Below are positions 33,654 through 41,554 of a stretch of DNA of 45,207 nt, piece by piece. Below the pieces are notes generated by a model. That model saw only the letters and a list, made by a program, of their open reading frames with translations. It searched no databases and was not told where the DNA came from. Position 1 is the first letter of the stretch; every line of letters begins with the position of its first letter. This DNA is from Gemmatimonadaceae bacterium (lineage in GTDB: Bacteria; Gemmatimonadota; Gemmatimonadetes; Gemmatimonadales; Gemmatimonadaceae): contig JAGNMU010000001.1 of NCBI GenBank assembly GCA_017991005.1, positions 1 to 45,207 on the forward strand, read 5' to 3'. The position numbers and the translations under genes are program-made.

Positions 33654-34889
33654 TCACGGCACCGACTGTCCGCGCACACTGCCCAATGGCGCCCCGGGCA
33701 GGATCGCACTCGATCCTGCGGGTGTGGCCGAGATGGAGGCATCCACACGATGCAACGGTTCAAGCGGCGGACCCAACGTCGGCTCGCAGACACCTTCGGC
33801 CGTTTCGCGAATCAGCTGGTCCACGACAGCCCGGAGATCTCCGGTACGCGCATACGTGGCGAGCTGCCGCTGCGCACTCGACCCTTCTTCGAGAATCTTG
33901 AAGGCGTATTCAACTTCCTTGCGCGTGCCGAGTTCGTCGAGCACGTCATCGAGAAACCACTCGACGAGTTCACGAATCAGCACGGGCGCCGGCATCTCTT
34001 CTTTCTTGCCGAAGTCGATCAACTTGCCGCTCAGGCCCCAGCGCACCGCACGCCACTTGTTTTCTTCGATCAAGTCCTGCGCGTACACACGAAACGTGAG
34101 ATTGTCGCGACGCAGCTTCCACATTTTTGCCACGACCGCTTGCAGGATCGCGGCGACACAGATGGCCTCATCCACGCGTGTGTTGACGTCGCAGATGCGG
34201 AACTCCAACGTGGGATAGACATGGTGCGGACGCACGTCCCACCAGATCTTCGAGCCGTCGGGGATGCTGCGTGTTTTGACGAGCGTGTCGACCAGATCTT
34301 CGTAGTCGCTCCACCCCTGCAGAATGCGCGGCACACCTGTGCGCGGGAAATTCTTGAAGACGATGCTGCGATACGAATGCAGTCCGGTGTTGCGGCCAAA
34401 CCAGAAGGGCGAGCTGGTGGAGAGACAGAGGATGTGCGGCAACACGTACCGCGCCGCGTTCAGGCAGTCGATGCGGAATTCCGGATCCTCGATGCCGACG
34501 TGCACATGGGTGCCGAAGATGAGCAGGCGATGGGCGAGGTCCTGCAGCTCCGCCTTGACGCCGAGGTACCGCTCCTTCGGCGTCATCTCCTGATTCATCC
34601 AGTTGGAGAACGGATGCGTCCCCGCCGACGCGATCGTCAGGCCGTGTTGCTTGGCCGCCTTGATGACCAGACCGCGCAACGTCGTCAGTTCGCCGCGCAG
34701 CTCGGCAATCGAATGACAGACTTTGGTGCCGATCTCCACCTGGCACTGGTGCAATTCGGCTTTGACGTCGGCGAGGACGGCGTCGTCGCTCGTCACCAGC
34801 GCATCGAACCCGGGCGTGAGGTCACGCGTGACGGGATCGATGATCTGGTATTCTTCTTCAATACCGACAGTGAGACTGGGTGCCCGCAT
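33654..34889 (-). CDS. GCS2/YbdK-type carboxylate-amine ligase
   Basis: This 411-residue protein is started at the ATG at 34889 just before TVGIEEEYQ; longer in-frame sequence lies in the intergenic region and the neighbouring gene. The glutamate-cysteine-ligase-2 fold is marked by GIEEEYQ (Glu11-13, metal and ATP), the QVEIGTK strand, ASAGTHPFSNW, FGTHVHVGI, and the RPHHVYPTLEFRICDVNT strand. The family forms gamma- or alpha-amide bonds from a carboxylate and an amine with ATP. Substrates vary and are not readable here. A C-terminal extension of about 40 residues (Pro/Ala-rich) is beyond the E. coli YbdK length. Last gene of a four-gene cassette, 32 nt after the hydrolase gene. Confidence 0.9.
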   Translation of the reverse strand: MRAPSLTVGIEEEYQIIDPVTRDLTPGFDALVTSDDAVLADVKAELHQCQVEIGTKVCHSIAELRGELTTLRGLVIKAAKQHGLTIASAGTHPFSNWMNQEMTPKERYLGVKAELQDLAHRLLIFGTHVHVGIEDPEFRIDCLNAARYVLPHILCLSTSSPFWFGRNTGLHSYRSIVFKNFPRTGVPRILQGWSDYEDLVDTLVKTRSIPDGSKIWWDVRPHHVYPTLEFRICDVNTRVDEAICVAAILQAVVAKMWKLRRDNLTFRVYAQDLIEENKWRAVRWGLSGKLIDFGKKEEMPAPVLIRELVEWFLDDVLDELGTRKEVEYAFKILEEGSSAQRQLATYARTGDLRAVVDQLIRETAEGVCEPTLGPPLEPLHRVDASISATPAGSSAILPGAPLGSVRGQSVP

Positions 34890-34921
34890 GCGTCCTCGCT
34901 GGTCTAGGCCGAACCCACGAA

Positions 34922-35728
34922 TTATCCCTGCGTGGCGTGCACCACGGTGCGCGCCGTTCCATGCTTCTGCGCCCAAGCAACCGATGCCCTGATAAAGCCG
35001 CCAAACAAATGGCGGATGTGCGGGTCGGCCATCTCGAACACCTCGGGATGCCACTGCACACCAATCAGAAACGCATCCGTCTCGCCTTCGACGCCTTCGA
35101 TCAGACCATCCGGAGCAACCGCCGAGGCGACGAGACCGTTCCCCAGCACCTTGATGCCCTGGTGATGCATGCTGTTGACGGGCACCCTCGGCGATTCCAG
35201 AAACTTGCCGAGTTTGGTGGTGGTGACCACGTCGACCTCATGCGCCAGATGATCGCGCTCGAAGCCGGCTGTTGGGAAGTAGTCGTGCTTCTGAAACGCA
35301 CCATCCTGCGACGCCAGATCCTGCCAGAGCGTCCCGCCGGCGGCGACGTTGATGACCTGCAAGCCGCGGCACAGCCCGAGCACCGGCTTGCCGTCCTCCA
35401 TCGCCCAGCGCGTGAGCTGCAGCTCCACCCGATCGCGTGCGGGGTCGAGATTCCCGCACTCCGGACGCACCGCCTCGCCGTATTCCGCAGGATTGATGTC
35501 CACGCCGCCCGGAATGAGAATGCCGTCCAGGCGTTCGTAGATCTCGCGCAGCGTCACGAGATCGTCGTCGAGCAGCGGAATCATCCACGGCACGGCGCCC
35601 ACCATCGTCGCGGCGAGAAAGTAGCGCTGATTCATCACCCACGACGCCGGCAAGGCCGGCGGAATACCGTCGATGGAATGCAGCGTTTGAGTCGTCAGCC
35701 CGATCACCGGGCGTGAGAACGCGGCCAT
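34922..35728 (-). CDS. class I glutamine amidotransferase-like gamma-glutamyl hydrolase (peptidase C26)
   Basis: This 268-residue protein, started at the ATG at 35728, overlaps the upstream stop by one base (TGATG). The catalytic triad is visible: Cys120 in PVLGLCRGLQ, with His227 and Glu229 in GVQWHPE. The oxyanion turn is ILIPGGVDINP. It matches PuuD-like enzymes that hydrolyse gamma-glutamyl amides (for example gamma-glutamyl-GABA). No synthase domain is fused to it, so it is more likely a hydrolase than an ammonia donor. In this cassette it could trim or turn over the gamma-glutamyl product made by the neighbouring ligases. Confidence 0.9.
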   Translation of the reverse strand: MAAFSRPVIGLTTQTLHSIDGIPPALPASWVMNQRYFLAATMVGAVPWMIPLLDDDLVTLREIYERLDGILIPGGVDINPAEYGEAVRPECGNLDPARDRVELQLTRWAMEDGKPVLGLCRGLQVINVAAGGTLWQDLASQDGAFQKHDYFPTAGFERDHLAHEVDVVTTTKLGKFLESPRVPVNSMHHQGIKVLGNGLVASAVAPDGLIEGVEGETDAFLIGVQWHPEVFEMADPHIRHLFGGFIRASVAWAQKHGTARTVVHATQG

Positions 35729-37080
35729 CACCGCTCCTCGACGAGAAATGTTGGCACGTTCGAGCCTCCACCAGCAGTCACGTTCAGTAACGGATCCGTT
35801 GCGATCCGAGTCAGGCATCCCGTCATCAGCGCCCCGTCCACCAGGAAGGGCGCGGTATCCAGCATACGCTCGCCAAAGTGCAGACCGTCTTCCACCCAGG
35901 CGGGCCAGATCTCGCTTGGGACTTCGACCCGTTCCTGCACGATAAACGGTTCATTGAGCGCCGCGCGAATGGAGGCCTGCCAGACGTCATCATCGACGGT
36001 CCAGCCGAGCACGATGCCCTTCCCGCCGTATTCGTCGTTGGGCTTGAGCACCATGGTTTCGCGTCGTCCGGCGATGAACGAGAGCAGATCGACCTGCTCG
36101 CCGCCGTACGTCGTGGAGCGCTCTTCGACGACCCGCGTCCACGGCACGTGCGCCGCCACGGCCGCCTGCTGCGCCGGGGTCAGCAGCGGCGCCTGACGCT
36201 CATCGGAGACGACCGCCAACGACGCCTTCTTGTGGAGCAGCTTGCAGCGGAATGGATTGACCATGCAGACGGCACGATCGCGCACGGCGCGCACCACCGG
36301 CGAGTCGAGACCCTCGCGCGAGACCAGCTCGTCGATCAGGACGCGCTTGTAGATCAATGAGACGGGGCGCCCGCCAACCGTGAGCCGGCCTCCCGTGTAG
36401 ACGGCGTCCCGGGGATCGCCGATAAAGGCGTCGATCCCGATGGCCGCGAATTCGCGCACAAACAGCTCGAACTCGCTTCGTGTCGGGACTTCAGCCCAAT
36501 CGAGAATGCAAAGGCTCGGGCGTTCGCGGACCCCGCGAAACTGGTGATACGCATCCAGCAGCGCGTGGATCACCGAGGGGGCCGCGGGGATCGGCAGCAC
36601 CGCATGGGTGCGGGAGAACTCGTGCATGGCGGGCAGCGCCAGCATCACCCGCGACAGCGCGTCGTTGTACGCGGCGCCCGCCGGGGTCTCCGCATTGTAC
36701 TCGGTGAACTTGAGTCCGTTTTCGCCCGCGGCAAAAAACGCATCCAGTCGCGAGGTGGGGCTGGCGACCGGAAAGCCCGGATCGTCATGGATGATCTGCT
36801 CTTCCCACGCGGTCAGCCCGAATTGTGCCCGGAGAGCGGCATCGCTCATGGCCGCCACCCGCACGGCTTCGAACGCGCTGCCAACCAGTGCGCAGGCGCG
36901 CGCGATGTGCCGGTACTCGCCGGTGGTCAGGAAGCGCGGACGCAGCACGCTACAGAGCGCGCGGTCACCAAAAAACAGCCCTTCGGTTCGCAGCAAGCGC
37001 TCGAGGAGGTCGGCCGACGCAATCGCCGTATCGCCTCGACTCAGCGCGTCGTGGTAGCGGGCAATGGCACCCGTGCCCAT
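35728..37080 (-). CDS. circularly permuted ATP-grasp ligase
   Basis: This 450-residue protein starts at the ATG at 37080, 14 nt after the preceding ATP-grasp gene; a longer in-frame extension overlaps that gene. The metal-binding motif FTEYNAETPAG (Glu127, Asn129, Glu131) comes before the nucleotide-binding part MVLKPNDEYGGKG (Lys346, glycine loop 352-356) and IVQERVEVP, the reverse of the normal ATP-grasp order. NPFRCKLLHKKA (about 275-286) is typical of this permuted class. Members catalyse ATP-dependent amide bond formation in predicted peptide or modification pathways. Substrate unknown. Confidence 0.85.
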   Translation of the reverse strand: MGTGAIARYHDALSRGDTAIASADLLERLLRTEGLFFGDRALCSVLRPRFLTTGEYRHIARACALVGSAFEAVRVAAMSDAALRAQFGLTAWEEQIIHDDPGFPVASPTSRLDAFFAAGENGLKFTEYNAETPAGAAYNDALSRVMLALPAMHEFSRTHAVLPIPAAPSVIHALLDAYHQFRGVRERPSLCILDWAEVPTRSEFELFVREFAAIGIDAFIGDPRDAVYTGGRLTVGGRPVSLIYKRVLIDELVSREGLDSPVVRAVRDRAVCMVNPFRCKLLHKKASLAVVSDERQAPLLTPAQQAAVAAHVPWTRVVEERSTTYGGEQVDLLSFIAGRRETMVLKPNDEYGGKGIVLGWTVDDDVWQASIRAALNEPFIVQERVEVPSEIWPAWVEDGLHFGERMLDTAPFLVDGALMTGCLTRIATDPLLNVTAGGGSNVPTFLVEER

Positions 37081-37094
37081 GGGCGGCGCTCCGG

Positions 37095-38042
37095 TTATCG
37101 CGTCGGCGCGGCGCCGGACGCCTCGCCGATCACGGGTCCACGGGGCATCGCGGGACGCGGCGCCGTCGCCAGCGCAATCGCCATGTCCGCCATGTGCTCG
37201 ACCACCCATTCGAAGTAGCTGGGTGTGAGCGAATAGATGTCCATGTCGGGTGCCGGATTCATGAAGTCGATGGCGTAGGGAATGCCATCGCGGACGGCGA
37301 ACTCCACGGTGTTCATGTCGTAGCCGAGCTCGCGGCAGAGCGTGCGTGCATCGGCCACACAGCGGTCCTCGATATCCTTGGGCAGGTACCCAGGGTCCGG
37401 GATGTACTTCCGCTGACGTGGATCGTACGGCATGGGCAGCACGTGCTCGCGGCCCAGCACCATGCATCGCACGTAGAAGTCCCACTTGATGAACTCCTGC
37501 ACCACCATCGTCAGCAAGCCGCTGGTGTTGTAGTGGTGGAGGAGTTCTTCCATGGAGTGACAGACGTACACGTCGCGCCAGCCGCCGCCATGGGCGTCCT
37601 TGAGCACGCAGGGAAAGCCGATATGCTCGGCCACGGCCCGCCAGCTCAGTGGGTAGGCCAGGTTCCGCAGCGACTCCGAGTGCGAGATACCCGGGATGTA
37701 GTCCTTGTTGGGCAGGACCATCGTCTTCGGGTGCGCGACGCCCATCTGGGTGGCCATGGTGGCGTCGTAGAACTTGTCATCGGCCGACCACATGAACGGA
37801 TTGTTCACCACCGTCACGCCCATGCGGGTCGCATGCTTGAGGAAGGTTCGGTAGAACCCGACCTCGTGCGAGATGCGATCAATGATGAGGGTGTACGGGA
37901 CAGGCTGCGCCATGCGGGTGGCGTCGAGCTTGATGTAGTCGGCGGAGACGCCAGACTGGCGTTTGGCGACGGCTTCGAGAAAGGCCGGGGGAAAGGACCA
38001 CTCCCGCCCGACCAGCAATCCGATCCGGGGTTCGACTGACAC
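37095..38042 (-). CDS. RimK-like ATP-grasp ligase
   Basis: This 315-residue protein starts at a GTG at 38042, with GGAG about 10 nt upstream. Standard ATP-grasp order is present: PCVLKDAHGGGWRDV (Lys148, glycine loop 152-154), VVQEFIKWDFYVRC (Glu183), and the metal site NTVEFAVRDGIPYAIDFMNPAPD (Glu247, Asp259, Asn262). It is the first gene of a four-gene run of two ATP-grasp ligases, a class I hydrolase and a GCS2 ligase. The region upstream contains DnaA boxes. It probably adds an amino acid or amine to a carboxylate acceptor, which cannot be named from sequence. Confidence 0.88.
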   Translation of the reverse strand: MSVEPRIGLLVGREWSFPPAFLEAVAKRQSGVSADYIKLDATRMAQPVPYTLIIDRISHEVGFYRTFLKHATRMGVTVVNNPFMWSADDKFYDATMATQMGVAHPKTMVLPNKDYIPGISHSESLRNLAYPLSWRAVAEHIGFPCVLKDAHGGGWRDVYVCHSMEELLHHYNTSGLLTMVVQEFIKWDFYVRCMVLGREHVLPMPYDPRQRKYIPDPGYLPKDIEDRCVADARTLCRELGYDMNTVEFAVRDGIPYAIDFMNPAPDMDIYSLTPSYFEWVVEHMADMAIALATAPRPAMPRGPVIGEASGAAPTR

Positions 38043-38479
38043 GTTGGGAATTCTCCAGAGTGAGACGCACGGAATGCCGCAGAATGGTGAATTCGGGCAG
38101 ACCTCGCCATAGGGCGTACGAATTCCAGATCATGGAAATGCCATGCTGCTGGTACGGAGTCGAACCAATAACCGCGTGTTAGCAATCAAGAAAACAGCAT
38201 ATTTGTGACTTGACCGTGTGTGGATAAACGACCGTACCCGGCCCCAAAACACAAGCCATGGATGAGGGCATTTGTCCACATCGGCCAAGGGCGCACACGA
38301 CGACACGAAAGGCACTTACCCACTTATCCACACAGTTACAAACACCTATCCACAACCATATCAACAACTTAGGGCACATGTATCGTATTGCGTGCGCGGC
38401 TCAATCGTCATAACATCACCGCCCGCCGACAATACAAATCGGCGCATCGTCACGTTCCTTCTCCGTCTTGGAATCGACC
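38043..38479. other. AT-rich intergenic region with DnaA boxes, candidate oriC or DnaA-controlled promoter
   Basis: This 437-nt gap has perfect DnaA boxes at 38218-38226 (minus strand) and 38323-38331 (plus strand). Single-mismatch boxes lie at 38271-38279 (TTGTCCACA) and 38345-38353 (CTATCCACA), with a weaker one at 38315-38323. Start-to-start spacing of the four main boxes is 53, 52 and 22 nt, close to whole helical turns. The 38160-38220 segment is AT-rich in a GC-rich genome and could be an unwinding element. All genes to the left as far as 27632 are transcribed away from it. dnaA, dnaN or other replication genes are not visible nearby. Confidence 0.5.
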
Positions 38480-38884
38480 ATGCAAGTCGTCGCCTGCAAT
38501 GCGCCTCTCGGATCGCTCGAGCCTGCTCCCCTCACGTCCCTGCCGATGGACGACGAAATGGGGAAAATGCAGCTGCGCGCGTTCTGGGGAGAGGACGATG
38601 CGTACTTCGTGCAAGCGTGCGCGGGGAGCGACGCAGGGGCCGATGTCCAGTGGTACCGCATCGACGCGGGCGAAGTCCTGCCGACTGGCACGATGGAAGA
38701 GCGCATGGCGATCGCGCGCCTGCTGTCGGACATCACCCCGATCGGTGGCGGCCGGGTGGCCTTTCCGATCGGCAGCACGGGTCGCCGATTCTATCGGGTC
38801 TGGCGGACCGGATCGAGCGACAAGGGAAGTCGGACTAAAATCCTGGCAGTTCGAGCTGCGCGGTCACGCCGCCTGCCAGCGTAA
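38480..38884 (+). CDS. hypothetical protein
   Basis: This 134-residue protein starts at the ATG at 38480, with GGA about 8 nt upstream. I do not recognise the family. The sequence is acidic in its first half (PMDDEMGKMQLRAFWGEDDAYFVQACAG), then has a short domain with WYRIDAGEVLPTG, MAIARLLSDITPIGGGRVAFPI and FYRVWRTG. The C-terminal 20 residues are basic and overlap the end of the gene on the opposite strand by 50 nt, so the true end of coding content is uncertain. It has no signal peptide or membrane segment. It stands directly beside the DnaA-box region. Confidence 0.5.
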   Translation: MQVVACNAPLGSLEPAPLTSLPMDDEMGKMQLRAFWGEDDAYFVQACAGSDAGADVQWYRIDAGEVLPTGTMEERMAIARLLSDITPIGGGRVAFPIGSTGRRFYRVWRTGSSDKGSRTKILAVRAARSRRLPA

Positions 38885-39776
38885 CGCCGGCAGCCTGCAA
38901 CCACGCCAGCAACAGATCTTGTCCGTGATCCCCGGCCAGGGCGGAGCGCGCCGCGCTCAGATGGAGCTTGAACTCCGCGGAGACATCCGGCAGCGTGCGA
39001 CGGAGCACGGCCACGGTGAGGAGTTCGGTCGCGTCTGCCAGATGGCGAATGGCGAACTCGTTCATGCGAGCGCGCAGGGCACTCGCGTTGAGCACCTTGG
39101 CCTCTCCCGGGACTTCGTGATCGGCGCGTCGTTCGCGGAAGACCGCGAGCCGCGTGCGGGTCGCGGAAATGGTGGGCAGTTCATCGCCGGCATGTTCGGG
39201 GATGACCGCCACTGGAGCCCCCAGCAGTCCGAGCCACGCCATCCACAGGGTACCGCGCGCGTAGGGTTCCCACGGCTCGTGCTCGAGCTGGTGGGAGACT
39301 TGTCGGATGGTGCTGTCGACACCGGAACGCACCTCCCACCAAGTCAGGAACCCATCGGTCTGACGGGAGACCAAGGCCAGCGCACCGAGCCGCAGCGCCC
39401 ATTTGACGGCCAGTTCGCCGTCGTCGAGGGGTGGACGCAGGGCGGCACTGCAGCGGAAGGCTCTGGCGGCTCCCAGCGCGAGCACGGCCTGCGCCAGATC
39501 ACGCACGGCGTTGGGAACGGGCTGAAGTGCCGCCTCGAGATGACTGAGTGCGGCGAGTTCGTAGGCGGTGCCCAAGAGTGCCAGCCCGTCGGCAATGGGC
39601 TCGCCCAGTCCGTCTCCGGCGACAAGCGACGCCGCCTCCGCTCGTTCGAGCAAAAGCGCGCGTCGTTCCGCGGGAATGGCAGCGACGGCCCAATGCTCGT
39701 CGAGCGTCGCTCTGGCCAACTTGGCCAGATCACGCGCCGCGAGATCGCGCTCTGCTGCGGGGCTGAGCACCTGCAT
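38835..39776 (-). CDS. hypothetical protein
   Basis: This 313-residue protein is started at the ATG at 39776, since the region upstream of it looks non-coding. I do not recognise the family. It is mostly alpha-helical and Ala/Leu-rich, with repeated short helices (DLAARDLAKLARATL, AYELAALSHLEAALQ, DLAQAVLALGAARAFRC), a Trp-rich middle (LTWWEVRSG, PYARGTLWMAWLGLLG), and a hydrophilic C-terminal helix region. No signal peptide and no catalytic motif is evident. It converges with, and overlaps by 50 nt, the gene at 38480. Transcription may be controlled by the palindromes near 39913-39952. Confidence 0.6.
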   Translation of the reverse strand: MQVLSPAAERDLAARDLAKLARATLDEHWAVAAIPAERRALLLERAEAASLVAGDGLGEPIADGLALLGTAYELAALSHLEAALQPVPNAVRDLAQAVLALGAARAFRCSAALRPPLDDGELAVKWALRLGALALVSRQTDGFLTWWEVRSGVDSTIRQVSHQLEHEPWEPYARGTLWMAWLGLLGAPVAVIPEHAGDELPTISATRTRLAVFRERRADHEVPGEAKVLNASALRARMNEFAIRHLADATELLTVAVLRRTLPDVSAEFKLHLSAARSALAGDHGQDLLLAWLQAAGVTLAGGVTAQLELPGF

Positions 39777-40077
39777 ACCGCCGCCTCCAAGGGAGGGGTG
39801 GATCTGGATCCCTGTCGCTTCGACGGACGCCGGGGGTGGCGACCGATCGACCACGCCCTCGCCGTGCCTCGGCGACGATCGCATCGGCGATCACCGCGAA
39901 GCCAGCTCGGGTACTGCCGAGCTCGGTAGTTCTGTTCGGCGCCAGGCGCCGATCGCGCAAGAGAAGCTACGGCAAGCGGTTACAACCGCCTCTGCAACAA
40001 CGTTCCGATACTGTCGCATTTATGTAACAGACCACGTCCTGTCAAGGTCTGTTGAACGATTTTCCGGAGAAGCACCG
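39777..40077. promoter_or_regulatory. divergent promoter region with two palindromes
   Basis: This 301-nt gap lies between divergent hypothetical genes. ACTGCCGAGCTCGGTAGT at 39913-39930 is an 18-nt palindrome with one mismatched pair. TCGGCGCCAGGCGCCGA at 39936-39952 is a perfect 8-1-8 dyad 5 nt downstream. They look like two operator sites for a regulator. The 40010-40060 part is AT-richer and may hold the promoter for the gene starting at 40078. Confidence 0.4.
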
Positions 40078-40470
40078 GTGGGTTTTGAGTCATCACGCGC
40101 CGCACGTCGGCGTCTCGCGGCCATCGCCGCGACCAACAAGCGGGTGCAGGAAGCGCTCTCACCGTCGGCATTCCCCGGGCTCTTTGAGCGTGAATCAGAC
40201 GAGCTGCAGGACGCCGCAGGATTCATGAGCAGCCGAACGCAGGCGTCGGAACTGCAGGAACAGCTCGATGTGCTCGCGCAGGATATCGTGGCCACACCCG
40301 GTGCTGGCGGCGCGCTGCTTGCCGCCTACGCAGCGCAGGCGCGGGCACTGACCATGGTCGTGGAAGCGGCGCGCCGCGCCGGCGGCGCTCCCCTGCCCGC
40401 TGCTGTCATCGCGGCGGCCGAGTCGGCCTTGACGTCACAGACCGCATTCTCGGGGCTGCCGCTCATCTAA
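40078..40470 (+). CDS. hypothetical helical protein
   Basis: This 130-residue protein starts at a GTG at 40078 with GGAGA at 40066-40070, an ideal 7-nt spacing; upstream in-frame sequence overlaps the divergent gene and intergenic DNA. It is predicted to be almost wholly alpha-helical, with a basic N-terminal segment (RAARRRLAAIAATNKR) and Ala-rich helices (LLAAYAAQARALTMVVEAARRAG, VIAAAESALTSQTAF). No signal peptide, membrane segment or known motif is seen. A strong terminator hairpin follows. I cannot assign a family. Confidence 0.6.
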   Translation: MGFESSRAARRRLAAIAATNKRVQEALSPSAFPGLFERESDELQDAAGFMSSRTQASELQEQLDVLAQDIVATPGAGGALLAAYAAQARALTMVVEAARRAGGAPLPAAVIAAAESALTSQTAFSGLPLI

Positions 40471-40723
40471 GACGTTTCACGACAAACGCACACGCGCAAG
40501 TGGCCCACCCACTGCGCGTTACGACGCCGACGTGAGTCGGTGTCGACAGGTCCGGGGACGGCAGTGACGCCCCCGGACCTTGTCGTTGTCCACTGCCTAT
40601 TGCAGAGCCCGCTTGGTCTCTGCATCTCCAGAATTGCGGGTTCCGGTTTCTGGAATCGCGGAGACGCGTCTGCGCCTTCCCCAAAAGAAATGAAGATGGG
40701 CCCCTAAGCGGGCTCTGCCGACG
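40471..40723. other. intergenic region before the repeat array
   Basis: After the terminator at 40544-40585, the DNA up to 40723 carries no convincing gene. Pieces such as the segments near 40640 and 40700 share short GC-rich words with the array that follows. They may be decayed copies. Confidence 0.4.
40544..40585 (+). terminator. long hairpin after the 40078 gene
   Basis: Left arm 40544-40557 pairs with right arm 40571-40585 over 14 bp with one bulged base, around a 13-nt loop. It is followed by TTGTCC. It sits 73 nt past the stop of the upstream gene. Confidence 0.6.
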
Positions 40724-41532
40724 TCGCGCCTCGGCGCCTCTGCGCCTCGGCGACACAGCAGTTCGTTTGCCTCGAGCACCTCAGCGCACCCCAGGCTCTC
40801 GCCGTTCGTGAGCGTGTGAGGGATGGGAGCCAAACATCTGAACGCGAAGCGCGCGGAGGCACACGAGGAACGGCGAACAGCTTTACCGCAGAGTCGCAGG
40901 GGCGCGGAGGCCCGGGACGGACAGGTGGTTGCGGTTTCCCAAAGTCCTTTCTTGGAATGGCTCCGCTCCTGCCGAAAGTACGACTCTGCGCCTCTGCGCC
41001 TCTGCGACAAAGCAGTTCCCTGTGCCTCGAGCACCTGGCTCTCGCCTGTTTACGAGAGTGTGACGGATGAGAGCCAAACGTCTGAACGCGACGCGCGCGG
41101 AGGCACACGAGGAACGGCGAACAGCTTTACCGCAGAGGCGCAGCGGCGCGGAGGCTCGGGACGGACAGGTGGTTGCCGTTTCCCAACGTTCCTATTTGGA
41201 ATGGCTCCGCTCCTGCCGAAAGCACGACTCTGCGACTCGGCGCCTCTGCGACAAAGCCGTTCGTTTGCCTCGAGCACCTCAGCGCACCTCAGGCTCTCGC
41301 CCGTTCGTGAGAATGTGAGGGATGAGAGCCAAACGTCTGAACGCGAAGCGCACGGAGGCACACGAGGAACGGCGAACAGCTTTACCGCAGAGGCGTAGGG
41401 GCGCGGACGACCGGGACGGACAGGTGGTTGCCGTTTCCCAACGTTCCTATTTGGAATGGCTCCGCACTTGCCGAAAGCACGCCTCTGCGCCTCTGCGATT
41501 CCAAAAAACAAGAATCGCGGAGGCGCGGAGGC
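40724..41532. repeat. tandem array of GC-rich repeats with unit about 250 bp
   Basis: Unit starts, taken at the shared word GAGCCAAAC, fall at 40827, 41071 and 41326, giving periods of 244 and 255 nt. A partial fourth copy (3' half only) lies at 40724-40826, and the last copy is truncated near 41500. Each unit contains GGCACACGAGGAACGGCGAA, a CCGCAGAGGCGC-type block, and later a CTCTGCGCCTCTGCG block. The two blocks are complementary, so each unit can fold as a long hairpin. The copies carry small differences. Frames inside it encode Arg/Glu/Ala-rich pseudo-proteins that I reject. Confidence 0.8.
41481..41532. terminator. 21-bp hairpin at the end of the repeat array
   Basis: Arms 41481-41501 and 41512-41532 pair with two mismatches around a 10-nt A-rich loop. 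It lies 23 nt beyond the yfhO-type stop codon and may end its transcript on the minus strand. Confidence 0.55.
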
Positions 41533-41554
41533 CCGAGCCGCTGAGACGCCTCTG

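Noticed and set aside
37081-37485. In-frame extension of the permuted ATP-grasp gene by 135 codons.
   Set aside because: It overlaps the upstream ATP-grasp gene in another frame, and the family N-terminus starts at the ATG at 37080.
38150-38166. On the minus strand, a T-loop-like GGTTCGACTCC and CCA suggest a tRNA 3' end.
   Set aside because: The T stem does not pair beyond three bases, and no anticodon or D arm can be folded from the adjacent bases. It may be a chance match or a remnant.
39568-40077. 170-codon extension of the gene at 40078.
   Set aside because: It is antisense to the hypothetical gene at 38835-39776 and crosses the palindromes, while the GTG at 40078 has an ideal ribosome site.
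40724-41532. Possible CRISPR array.
   Set aside because: Units are about 250 bp, vary in length, contain no short direct repeats with unique spacers, and no cas gene is present.
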